Shown here in pieces: positions 1 through 8,073 of a DNA stretch of 8,598 nt. The notes under the pieces were generated by a model, which worked only from the letters and a program-made list of their open reading frames with translations, was not told where the DNA came from and ran no database searches. Positions within the stretch are counted from its first letter, which is position 1, and the number at the start of each line of letters is the position of its first letter. A program made the position numbers and the translations under genes. Origin of the DNA: Methylotenera_A sp031429035 (GTDB lineage Bacteria; Pseudomonadota; Gammaproteobacteria; Burkholderiales; Methylophilaceae); the NCBI GenBank assembly GCA_031429035.1, contig JANOYU010000087.1, positions 1-8,598 of the forward strand, read 5' to 3'.

Positions 1-73
1 TCAAATAATAGCGGTATTATAAAACGCTTATTAAAAAATACATAAAGTATCATTCAAAAAAGATTCTAACCAT

Positions 74-3000
74 TTGCGCTTAACTCACTTAAAACTTGCT
101 GGCTTTAAATCGTTTGTAGACCCAACCACCATTCATTTGCATGGTCAACGTGTGGGCGTTGTTGGACCAAATGGTTGCGGCAAATCAAACGTCATGGAAT
201 CAGTACGTTGGGTATTGGGCGAATCATCGGCCAAAGAAATGCGTGCCGATGCGATGGATGCGGTGATTTTTAACGGGTCATCTAATCGCAAACCCATTTC
301 GCGTGCATCGGTCGAGCTGATTTTTGATAATAGCTTGGGCGGCAACGCGTCTAATCAAATCGTAGGTGAGTGGAGCCAATACGCCGAAATCAGCGTTAAA
401 CGCGTCATCGAGCGCGAAAAAGGCTCTACGTACTATATTAACAACACCGCTGTGCGCAGACGCGACGTAGCCGATTTATTTCTTGGCACAGGCTTAGGTG
501 GCCGCGCATATGCAATCATCGGCCAAAACACCATTAGCCGCATTGTAGAAGCTAAGCCCGAAGAGCTACGCGTATTTTTAGAAGAAGCAGCAGGCATTAG
601 CAAGTATAAAGAACGCCGTCGCGAGACTGAGTTGCGTTTGCGCGATACGCGTGAGAATTTGGTGCGTGTTGAGGATATTTGTCGCGAACTGCAGAAACAA
701 ATCACCAAACTTGAGTCACAAGCGGTAATTACACAGCAATATCATGCCCTGCAAGCCGCTTATAAGCTTGCTGATGGGCAATTATGGCTACTTAAAAAAC
801 GTGATGCCAGCCGCGATTGGGAGCGCACCAAAGCACAAGTTGAAAAACTGGTGAACGCGCTTGAAGCGCAAATGGCAGCCTTACGTAAAAGCGAGGCCGA
901 GCTAGAAACAAGTCGGCAAGCGCATTACGCCGCCAGTGAAGGCATTAATACCGCGCAAGCGGCCTATTACGAGGCGAACGCAGAGGTTTCTAACTTAGAA
1001 AATCAAGTCAAACAAAATGCCGAAGCGCGCGAGCGCATGGCGCAGCAATTGGCGCAGCTGGTGCAAAACTTAGAGCGTAACACGAATGCTAGCGCGGCTT
1101 TTACGCAAAATTTGTCGCAACTCAATATTGAACTGCAAGCAGCAACTGAAAAAGAGCAAGCGTCACAATTGGCCTTGGACGCGCTTAAACAAACGCTGCC
1201 AGAGAAGGCGGATGCGCTACGCGCCGCCACGGAGCTTGCGCAAAGCAGCCAAAATGCGCTGGCAGCAGCAAATCAGCGCATTCAAATGGAAACCAGTAAT
1301 ATCAACTTTATTAGCCAAAGTATTAACGAGAACAAGCAACGCATTGAACGCTTACAAGACAATTTAGGCAGTTTAGTGTTGCCAGATGCTACACAATTAA
1401 ACAACAGTGAAAGTGCCTTAAAGCAAGCGCAGCAAGACATTGCGGCTATCGAACAAACTGTGCAAAAGCTGCGTAATGACGAAGCTAAATTGCAGACTGA
1501 CATTAACGAATTGCGCCAGCAGCAAAACCAATCGCAACGTGCGCTCAACCAAGTGGAAGCTGAAATTGGTTCGCTGCAAAAAATTCAACAATCGCTAAAT
1601 ATTGAGGGAAAGTTGGGCGATTGGCTTAGTAATAAAGGTTTGAAAAATAATGCACGTTTATGGCAAAAAATTAAAATTGACGAGGCCTGGAGCGTGGCGC
1701 TGGAAGCAGTACTAGGCACTAAATTGAATGCCATGATTTTAAACAAAGAGTCTGCAGATAAAAGTGATTTAGGTGCAAGGCCACCAGCCGCACTGGTATT
1801 GGGTTACAGAGCATCGCCTGAAAATATAAAAATAACACAAAATGCACATTTAACTCCACTTATGAGCGTGATTAAAGACTGCGACGCAGATTTGAAACCT
1901 ATATTAGAAGATTGGCTGGCCGGCGCCTATTTACTTGGCTCTAGCGATGATGTGCAGAAAAATATTGCTAAACTTTGTGTGGGTGAAACGCTTGTCAATG
2001 CGCAGGGCGATGTGTTTAGTCGCCATAGTGTGTCATATCACGGCGAAAACTCTAGCTTGCATGGCGTGTTAGAACGCCAACAACAGTTAGAAAAACTACA
2101 GAAAAACTTACCAAATTTGCAGCAAAATTTAGCTAAATTAAGTGAAGCATTAATTGCTGCAGAAGCCAATATTTACCAGGCTAGGCAGCAACAACAGCAA
2201 GAAAATAACCAACTAAAAACCACCGCTAGTTTGGTATACCAACAACAGTTAGAATTAGCGCGATTGCAGCAAGCACAACAAACAGCGCTAGAGCGTGAAA
2301 CTAGTATTAAAGCGGAAATTGAAGCAACAAATGTTAAATTAGCGCAACTGAACAATGATGAGGCCAGTAAACAAGGGGCCCTACAAGCGGTTTCGGCACA
2401 ATTAACGAGTTTGGAAACCGCAAAAAAGGATGATTTTGCTGCCAAGCAACAAGCCGAGCAAGTTTATGCGGCATCGCGAGACACCATTCAATTAGCCGAA
2501 AAATCTTACCAAGAAGTTTTCTATGAAAAAAAGATTTTAACTAATAATATCAATGAATTAAATAATAAAATTAATGTAAATAGTGAAGAAAAAACAGCAT
2601 TTTTGAAACGCCAAACTGAGGCTGAAGAAATATTAAAGTTAACGCCGATGGAAACGCTTAAGATCAACCTAACAGCAGCCCTTGATAGCAAGCAAAGCCG
2701 AGAAACAGCGTTGGCAGAGGCACGTAATTATTTGGCAGTTGCAGAAACTTTACTGCAAGAGTTAGAGCGAGTACGCATGCAAAATGAGCAACAATTGCAC
2801 CCAATGCGTGATAATTTGGAGCAAAGTCGCCTAAACGAACAAGAAGCGCGGCTACATTTTGAGCAATGCCAAGCAGGTTTGGTGGAAAATGGCATGGATG
2901 AGCAAGAATTGGCAACAAACTTGGCTGAAAATGCAAAGGCAAGTGATTTTGTGCGTAAAACGAGTCAATTACAGCTGCAAATTGCAGATTTAGGCGCGGT

Positions 3001-3601
3001 AAATTTGGCAGCAATTCAAGAGTTGGCGGCTGAAACCGAGCGTAAAAGCTATCTCGACAGCCAAATGTTAGATTTAACACAAGCCACCGCAACGCTGGAA
3101 GATGCAATTAAAAAAATTGACCGTGAAACGCGCGATAAATTAATGCAAACTTATAACACGGTAAATGGTCATTTTAACGAGCTGTTTGCAACGCTATTTG
3201 GCGGCGGCCAGGCCAAATTAGAGTTGCTAGGTGACGAGATACTAGACACAGGCTTGCAAGTATTTGCGCAACCGCCTGGCAAAAAAAATACGACGATTCA
3301 ATTACTTAGTGGTGGTGAAAAAGCATTAACAGCGATTGCGCTGGTTTTTGCACTGTTTAGGCTAAACCCTGCGCCATTTTGCTTGATGGATGAAGTGGAC
3401 GCGCCGCTGGATGACAGCAATACTGAGCGCTTTTGCCATATGGTGAAAAAAATGTCTGAAAAAACACAATTTTTATTTGTCTCTCACAATAAAATTACCA
3501 TGGAAATGTCGCAACAGCTAATAGGCGTAACCATGCAAGAATCTGGTGTTTCGCGTATAGTAGATGTTGATATTGAGGCAGCACTTGAATTGCAAGCCTA
3601 G
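74..3601 (+). CDS. smc: Chromosome segregation ATPase SMC
   Basis: Structural maintenance of chromosomes protein, the ATPase core of bacterial condensin, which normally works with ScpA and ScpB to compact and separate sister chromosomes. The protein has 1175 residues, normal for the family. The N-terminal head carries Walker A (GPNGCGKS, residues 31-38), the R-loop arginine (R57) and the Q-loop glutamine (Q151). Glutamine- and alanine-rich coiled coil runs from about residue 170 to 510, the hinge lies at about 512-660, and the returning coil reaches about residue 1010. The C-terminal head has the signature LSGGEK (1078-1083), Walker B ending in D1106-E1107, and the D-loop around PLDD (1111-1114). 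The start is TTG at 74: it gives the family's usual first residues (MRLTHLKLAGFKSF), an in-frame stop lies at 32-34, and no ATG or GTG lies between. No good Shine-Dalgarno is visible. No scpA or scpB lies nearby. Function is certain from the motifs. Confidence 0.98.
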   Translation: MRLTHLKLAGFKSFVDPTTIHLHGQRVGVVGPNGCGKSNVMESVRWVLGESSAKEMRADAMDAVIFNGSSNRKPISRASVELIFDNSLGGNASNQIVGEWSQYAEISVKRVIEREKGSTYYINNTAVRRRDVADLFLGTGLGGRAYAIIGQNTISRIVEAKPEELRVFLEEAAGISKYKERRRETELRLRDTRENLVRVEDICRELQKQITKLESQAVITQQYHALQAAYKLADGQLWLLKKRDASRDWERTKAQVEKLVNALEAQMAALRKSEAELETSRQAHYAASEGINTAQAAYYEANAEVSNLENQVKQNAEARERMAQQLAQLVQNLERNTNASAAFTQNLSQLNIELQAATEKEQASQLALDALKQTLPEKADALRAATELAQSSQNALAAANQRIQMETSNINFISQSINENKQRIERLQDNLGSLVLPDATQLNNSESALKQAQQDIAAIEQTVQKLRNDEAKLQTDINELRQQQNQSQRALNQVEAEIGSLQKIQQSLNIEGKLGDWLSNKGLKNNARLWQKIKIDEAWSVALEAVLGTKLNAMILNKESADKSDLGARPPAALVLGYRASPENIKITQNAHLTPLMSVIKDCDADLKPILEDWLAGAYLLGSSDDVQKNIAKLCVGETLVNAQGDVFSRHSVSYHGENSSLHGVLERQQQLEKLQKNLPNLQQNLAKLSEALIAAEANIYQARQQQQQENNQLKTTASLVYQQQLELARLQQAQQTALERETSIKAEIEATNVKLAQLNNDEASKQGALQAVSAQLTSLETAKKDDFAAKQQAEQVYAASRDTIQLAEKSYQEVFYEKKILTNNINELNNKINVNSEEKTAFLKRQTEAEEILKLTPMETLKINLTAALDSKQSRETALAEARNYLAVAETLLQELERVRMQNEQQLHPMRDNLEQSRLNEQEARLHFEQCQAGLVENGMDEQELATNLAENAKASDFVRKTSQLQLQIADLGAVNLAAIQELAAETERKSYLDSQMLDLTQATATLEDAIKKIDRETRDKLMQTYNTVNGHFNELFATLFGGGQAKLELLGDEILDTGLQVFAQPPGKKNTTIQLLSGGEKALTAIALVFALFRLNPAPFCLMDEVDAPLDDSNTERFCHMVKKMSEKTQFLFVSHNKITMEMSQQLIGVTMQESGVSRIVDVDIEAALELQA

Positions 3602-3715
3602 TTTTTAAAATATAAAGTAGTTAAATGTAAAGTGGCAAAATTTAAAACTGAGCTTTAAAAACTAAAACAAACCTCTATTTTAGAAGTAAAATTAACTTAT
3701 GTTAGAGCTGAAATT
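3602..3715. other. AT-rich smc-zipA intergenic spacer
   Basis: 114 bp, strongly A+T-rich. It contains no reading frame of note and no GC-rich hairpin followed by a T-run, so no intrinsic terminator for smc is visible. A 9-bp all-weak inverted repeat (GTTTTTAAA, beginning on the last base of the smc stop at 3601-3609, with TTTAAAAAC at 3654-3662) is present but is likely to be chance in such sequence. A zipA promoter may lie here, yet no -35/-10 pair stands out. Transcription may simply continue from smc. Confidence 0.4.
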
Positions 3716-4990
3716 ATGACCGATTTGCAGTTAACTCTCGTGATATTGGGCGCTTTTATTATTGCCGGCGTGGTTGCCTACAACTGGCTGCAAGAGCGCA
3801 AATTACGCAAACAAGTCTCTAGCGATTTTATTGTGCCGCAAAAAGATGTGCTAACAGACGATTTTCATATAAATGCCGACGCTTATGCGATTGATAAAGA
3901 ACTTGCCGAAGTCGAAAAAAAAGGCAAACCGTTTGAACACACTATTCCAGATGTGCAATCTAGCGCGTCATCGCTGCCAGAACCTTCAATTGACCTGCAA
4001 GCCAATATAGACGAAGCACCTGCTGTTGACGACTTGGCCATGCAAAGCATTGAAAATACCGAGCAAGCTGAACTTGCGGCGATTCAACCCACGCCAGATT
4101 TAGCTCAAGCCAATGCTGCAACACCTATAATAAAAGCAGTTTTGCATGAAAAACTGCAAGATATGCAAATTAGCTTGCCCGATGCGACGCACCCACAAGT
4201 TGATCTAACGGCTATTTTATTTGCCACAAAAAATATTAGTGCCAATCAACTGCAAGATTTGCGCGCATCGCTAGCCAATGTGGGCCTGCCAAACAGCATA
4301 AATGGGCTTAGCAACGATGATAAATGGCATGTGATTGATGACAAAACCACAGAAAGTTTTAAACAAGTTGCCTGTAGCCTACAGTTAGCCGATCGTGGCG
4401 GCCCAGTGGCCAAAAATGTGCTTAATAAATTTCAATTTGCAGCTGAAGATGCTGGCCTTAGCCTAAATGCCCATGTAGAGTGGCAGGGCAGTGGAGATGC
4501 CATGCAGCGCGCGCTTGAGCTAGATCAGTTTTGTATCGAAGTTGATCAACTGGTCAGTGTGCATGTGGCGCAAGGCGAAACGCCAATTCACGGCACCAAA
4601 TTTAAAGGCTTGGCCGAGGCTAATGGCTTAATGTTAAAAGACGATGGAAAATTTTATCATCTGGCCAATGATGCCGTTTTATTTACCGTGATTGACACCA
4701 ATAATGTGCCATTTACGGCAGAAAGTTTGCGCAGTAATGTGCTTAAAAGCATTACTTTTCAAATCGAAATTCCCAAGGTTGGCAATAGTGAGCAAGTGTT
4801 TAACCAAATGATTATGATGGCGCAAAAAATGGCCAGCAGTTTGAGTGGCCAGTTGGTAGATGACAACCAAAAACCACTGGGCGATTTACAAATTGAAAAA
4901 ATCAGGCAGCAACTGAAGGTGATTCACGCCACTATGGTTGCGCGCGGCATTATGCCTGGCAGTGCCGCAAGCATGCGCCTTTTCAACTAA
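3716..4990 (+). CDS. zipA: Cell division protein ZipA (FtsZ-binding membrane anchor)
   Basis: ZipA tethers FtsZ polymers to the inner membrane at the division site and helps recruit later divisome proteins. The 424-residue product has the expected order. A single N-terminal membrane helix (about residues 4-22) is followed at once by a basic stretch (QERKLRKQ, 26-33), which predicts a periplasmic N-terminus and cytoplasmic body. An acidic, Pro/Gln/Ala-rich linker spans about 35-160. A C-terminal ZipA_C domain covers about 278-407: it reads well against E. coli ZipA, for example TFQIEIPKVGNSE, the helix with QMIMMAQKMASSL, and the final helix IEKIRQQLKVI. The protein is longer than E. coli ZipA (328 residues). 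The extra part, about 162-277, itself looks like a degenerate ZipA_C copy. The ATG at 3716 is chosen because the membrane helix starts directly after it; upstream GAG (3704-3706) is only a weak ribosome site. ligA begins within a few bases of the stop. Homologues from Betaproteobacteria are divergent but located next to smc and ligA, as here. Confidence 0.9.
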   Translation: MTDLQLTLVILGAFIIAGVVAYNWLQERKLRKQVSSDFIVPQKDVLTDDFHINADAYAIDKELAEVEKKGKPFEHTIPDVQSSASSLPEPSIDLQANIDEAPAVDDLAMQSIENTEQAELAAIQPTPDLAQANAATPIIKAVLHEKLQDMQISLPDATHPQVDLTAILFATKNISANQLQDLRASLANVGLPNSINGLSNDDKWHVIDDKTTESFKQVACSLQLADRGGPVAKNVLNKFQFAAEDAGLSLNAHVEWQGSGDAMQRALELDQFCIEVDQLVSVHVAQGETPIHGTKFKGLAEANGLMLKDDGKFYHLANDAVLFTVIDTNNVPFTAESLRSNVLKSITFQIEIPKVGNSEQVFNQMIMMAQKMASSLSGQLVDDNQKPLGDLQIEKIRQQLKVIHATMVARGIMPGSAASMRLFN

Positions 4991-5002
4991 TTATTGATTC
5001 AT

Positions 5003-7111
5003 ATGCTGAGTTTACCAGCTGCACATCAGCAAATTACCACACTTAAATCTCAAGTTTCTCGGCACGATTACCAGTATTACGTGCTAGATGCACCCACTAT
5101 TTCTGATAGCGAATACGATGGTTTGTATCGCCAACTGATTGATTTAGAAACACAATTTCCGCAACTGGTTACGTTAGATTCGCCCACACAGCGCGTTGGT
5201 GGCAGTGCGCTTAGTGCGTTTGATAGTGTCACCCATCGGCAAGCCATGTTGTCGCTTAATAATGCATTTGCCGATGAGGAATTGCAGGCGTTTGATAAGC
5301 GCATTCGTGAAGCTTTGGGCATAGAAAACGTTGAATATGCAGTTGAGCCAAAATTTGATGGCTTGGCGATTACGCTCACTTACGAAAATGGCCTATTTGT
5401 GCAAGGGGCAACGCGCGGTGATGGCTACACGGGCGAGAACGTCACGCATAATTTGCGCACCATTCGGGCGATTCCTACTAAGTTAAATACGCCAAATCCG
5501 CCGCAGTTATTAGAAGTGCGCGGTGAAGTGCTGATACTTAAAAAAGATTTTGAGCGTTTAAATGCTGCGCAAGAAAAGTTAGGCGCAAAGTTATTTGCCA
5601 ACCCGCGTAACGCGGCGGCTGGCAGTTTGCGCCAGTTAGATCCAAAAATTACTGCAACGCGCCCCTTACACTTCTTTGCCTATGGGCTTGGAGAGTTAAT
5701 AGCGCGAGATAGCATTGGTGCGCCTTCCAAGGCATCTCATATTGCCTCGCATTCTGAAGCAATGGATTATTTGGCCAGCTTATATTTTCCAGTATGTGAT
5801 TTACGTGCTGTGGTGCAAGGCGTAGCTGGCTTGCGTGATTACTACCAAAAAATAGGTAAAAGTCGTGCTAACTTGCCGTTTGATATTGATGGCGTGGTAT
5901 ATAAAGTGAATAATTTTGCGCAACAAAATGAGTTGGGCTTTGTATCGCGCGCGCCAAGATTTGCAATCGCACACAAATACCCCGCAGAAGAGGCCACAAC
6001 AGTTGTAGAAGACATTACTGTGCAAGTAGGCCGCACGGGTGCCATTACGCCCGTGGCGCGGCTAAAAAGCGTGTTTGTGGGCGGCGTGAACGTGACTAAC
6101 GCCACTTTGCACAACGAAGATGAAATGCGCCGCAAAGATATTCGCATTGGCGATACAGTGATTGTGAGAAGAGCAGGTGATGTAATTCCAGAAGTAGTAT
6201 CAGTTGTGCTAGCCCACAGGCCAATATCGGCGCGGATTTTCAGCATGCCTACGCATTGCCCACAATGTGATTCACACATTGAAAGGCTTGCCGATGAAGC
6301 GGTGGCGCGTTGTACCGGCGGTTTATATTGCCCGGCGCAGCGCAAGCAGGCTATTACGCATTTTGCTAGTCGCCGCGCGTTAGATATTGAGGGTTTAGGC
6401 GAAAAGCTGGCAGATTTGTTAGTAGAAGCAAATTTAGTGAAAACATTAGACGATATTTACAAGTTAGATGTGCAGATGCTGGCTAATTTGGAGCGTATGG
6501 CGCAAAAGTCAGCGCAAAACGTAGTTGATGCGTTGAATCACAGCAAGCAGACGACACTAGCGCGCTTTATCTACGGTTTAGGCATTCGCAACGTGGGCGA
6601 AGCAACGGCCAAAGATTTAGCTGCGCATTTCGGTGCTCTGCAAGCCATTATCCATGCGCCTTCTGCGGCATTGTTAGAAGTAAACGATGTGGGGCCAATT
6701 GTGGCAGAATCTATTTTGCAGTTTTTTGGCGAGCCGCATAATCGCGAGGTGATTGCATCGATGCAAGCTTTAGGCGTGCAGTGGCCAGAAAACGCAGGAA
6801 AACAGAGCGCCACAGGCCTGCTGTTGGGTAAGGTGTTAGTGCTAACAGGCACACTGCCCAATTTAAGTCGCGATGCCGCACAAGCCTTAATAGAAGCGGC
6901 TGGTGGCAAGGTGAGTGGCAGTGTTTCTAAGAAAACAGACTACGTAATTGCAGGGGCTGAGGCGGGCAGCAAGTTAGAAAAAGCGCAAAGTTTGGGCGTA
7001 GCCGTTTTGGACGAAGCAGCACTATTGGCTTTGCTAGATGCAGCTGCAACTAAACTTGTCTCAGCACCGTCTGAAACACAGACAATAGAACAAACAACTC
7101 TTTTTAATTAG
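5003..7111 (+). CDS. ligA: NAD-dependent DNA ligase LigA
   Basis: Seals 3'-OH/5'-phosphate nicks in duplex DNA using NAD+, joining Okazaki fragments and finishing excision repair. Residues are numbered from the ATG at 5003 (702 aa). Domain Ia and the nucleotidyltransferase domain occupy about 1-320, with the adenylated lysine in KFDG (K117), the motifs TRGDG, EVRGE and NPRNAAAGSLRQ, FDIDGVV (D294, D296) and HKYPAE (K325). Then follow the OB fold, a four-cysteine zinc finger (C419, C422, C437, C443), helix-hairpin-helix repeats (about 450-590) and a BRCT domain (about 607-680). All catalytic residues I looked for are present. An extra tail of roughly 20 residues follows BRCT and ends in QTTLFN; E. 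coli LigA (671 aa) stops at the end of BRCT. An in-frame TTG at 4994 would add three residues. ATG is preferred as the stronger codon and because it still covers the family N-terminus. Neither start has a clear Shine-Dalgarno. The gene begins 12 bases after the zipA stop, so translation is probably coupled. Confidence 0.97.
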   Translation: MLSLPAAHQQITTLKSQVSRHDYQYYVLDAPTISDSEYDGLYRQLIDLETQFPQLVTLDSPTQRVGGSALSAFDSVTHRQAMLSLNNAFADEELQAFDKRIREALGIENVEYAVEPKFDGLAITLTYENGLFVQGATRGDGYTGENVTHNLRTIRAIPTKLNTPNPPQLLEVRGEVLILKKDFERLNAAQEKLGAKLFANPRNAAAGSLRQLDPKITATRPLHFFAYGLGELIARDSIGAPSKASHIASHSEAMDYLASLYFPVCDLRAVVQGVAGLRDYYQKIGKSRANLPFDIDGVVYKVNNFAQQNELGFVSRAPRFAIAHKYPAEEATTVVEDITVQVGRTGAITPVARLKSVFVGGVNVTNATLHNEDEMRRKDIRIGDTVIVRRAGDVIPEVVSVVLAHRPISARIFSMPTHCPQCDSHIERLADEAVARCTGGLYCPAQRKQAITHFASRRALDIEGLGEKLADLLVEANLVKTLDDIYKLDVQMLANLERMAQKSAQNVVDALNHSKQTTLARFIYGLGIRNVGEATAKDLAAHFGALQAIIHAPSAALLEVNDVGPIVAESILQFFGEPHNREVIASMQALGVQWPENAGKQSATGLLLGKVLVLTGTLPNLSRDAAQALIEAAGGKVSGSVSKKTDYVIAGAEAGSKLEKAQSLGVAVLDEAALLALLDAAATKLVSAPSETQTIEQTTLFN

Positions 7112-7133
7112 ATATAGTTTAAGTTAGGTTTAC

Positions 7134-8066
7134 ATGAAAATGCAGCAAAAAAATAATTTACAAATGACTTTAATAACAAGTTTTATTACATTGTTTTTAT
7201 TAAGTTTTAATGCGAACGCAGATACGCTGGCTGAAAAAGTTTCTGCTTGTACAAACGCCATGAATAAGGGTGATTTAGTTGGCGCAATGTCAGCTGCTGG
7301 CGAAATATTAAAGCTAGACAATAAAAATTATGATGGTTTGCTGTGCAAGGGCAGGGCACAAAGTGCAAAAGGTGGCTATGCTGAGGCATTAATTACCTTA
7401 GAACTGGCTGCTAAGCAGGCGCAGCCTGGCTTCGAGCAGATTATTAGCCAAATTTTTATTGGCAATTTACATAAAAATAACAACAAAAACGCAGCTGCTA
7501 TTGCGGCATACGAGACCAGTATAAAAATATGTGAAACTGAAAAAAATGATAAATTTAAACGTATTAACTTAAATTTAATTGGCGATACGCAAACACAAAA
7601 TAACGATTTTAAGGCAGCGCTAGCCAGCTACCAAGCGGCTGCCAAGCTAGCCATGAACGATAACGAACGGGCGGAAAGCTTTGAGCACATTGCGGCAGCT
7701 AACAGCGCCTTAGGCCAAAATGATGCTGCCATCGAATATCAATTAAAAGCCAGCATGATGCAAAGTCAATCGGGCACGCGTGAGGATTTTGCCAATGCTA
7801 GCTTGGCTTTAGCGCGCTACCATTTGCAAGCCAAAGATTACATCGCCGCACAAAACACTTATGCAAAACTGATTAAATTTAGCCAAGATAATGGTAGCGC
7901 TTATTTTGAGGCCAAAGCCAACTATGGTTTAGCGCAAACAAAATTGGCGGCTGGCGATAATTTAACGGCAAAAAGCCTGATGGAAGATGCCTTAAAGCTT
8001 GCAAAAAGTAGTGGCGAAGGCGAATTAGCCAACGAAATTAATGTAAGCTTAAAAAAACTTAACTAA
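7134..8066 (+). CDS. Exported TPR-repeat protein of unknown function
   Basis: I cannot assign a function. The 310-residue product starts with a Sec signal peptide: a positively charged N-region (K2, K6), a hydrophobic core at about residues 11-25, and a likely signal peptidase I site after ANA (29/30). There is no lipobox cysteine, so a soluble periplasmic protein is predicted. The mature chain is almost entirely helical tetratricopeptide-like repeats. The inter-helix turns recur near residues 47, 81, 119, 158, 197, 235 and 275, giving about seven repeats: the first spacing is 34, the later ones 38-40 residues. Three cysteines lie at 39, 71 and 133; C39 and C71 sit in successive repeats and could pair in the periplasm (inference). 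TPR arrays bind other proteins or peptides, so a scaffold or assembly role is likely but unproven. The ATG at 7134 follows an AGG (7126-7128) by five bases; an ATG at 7140 is an alternative. It lies 22 bp after ligA, probably on the same transcript. Confidence 0.85.
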   Translation: MKMQQKNNLQMTLITSFITLFLLSFNANADTLAEKVSACTNAMNKGDLVGAMSAAGEILKLDNKNYDGLLCKGRAQSAKGGYAEALITLELAAKQAQPGFEQIISQIFIGNLHKNNNKNAAAIAAYETSIKICETEKNDKFKRINLNLIGDTQTQNNDFKAALASYQAAAKLAMNDNERAESFEHIAAANSALGQNDAAIEYQLKASMMQSQSGTREDFANASLALARYHLQAKDYIAAQNTYAKLIKFSQDNGSAYFEAKANYGLAQTKLAAGDNLTAKSLMEDALKLAKSSGEGELANEINVSLKKLN

Positions 8067-8073
8067 ATGGTGT

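Noticed and set aside
2186..2200. Run of five glutamine codons in smc as a possible unstable repeat
   Set aside because: The codons alternate CAG and CAA and the run is short; Gln-rich stretches are normal in SMC coiled coils.
2664..3107. 147-codon open frame on the minus strand inside smc
   Set aside because: Fully inside a certain gene, no ribosome site, composition is what the antisense of SMC coiled coil would give, and it has no recognisable motif.
3632..3653. TGGCA-like sequence that could suggest a sigma-54 promoter before zipA
   Set aside because: The GC element is not at the required distance from GG (AA is found there), so the consensus is not met.
3601..3662. Inverted repeat GTTTTTAAA/TTTAAAAAC as an smc terminator
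   Set aside because: All but one pair of the stem is A-T, the loop is over 40 bases, and no T-run follows; it does not resemble an intrinsic terminator.
5842..6345. 167-codon minus-strand open frame inside ligA
   Set aside because: It mirrors the conserved OB-fold and zinc-finger coding part of ligA, with no start signals or domain of its own.
6899..6906. GCTGGTGG, identical to the E. coli Chi octamer
   Set aside because: It falls in Ala-Gly-Gly codons of the BRCT domain, and Chi sequences differ between lineages; a single copy means nothing here.
7194..7223. Possible lipoprotein signal in the TPR protein
   Set aside because: The residue after the predicted cleavage site is Asp and no lipobox cysteine is near; the first cysteine is residue 39.
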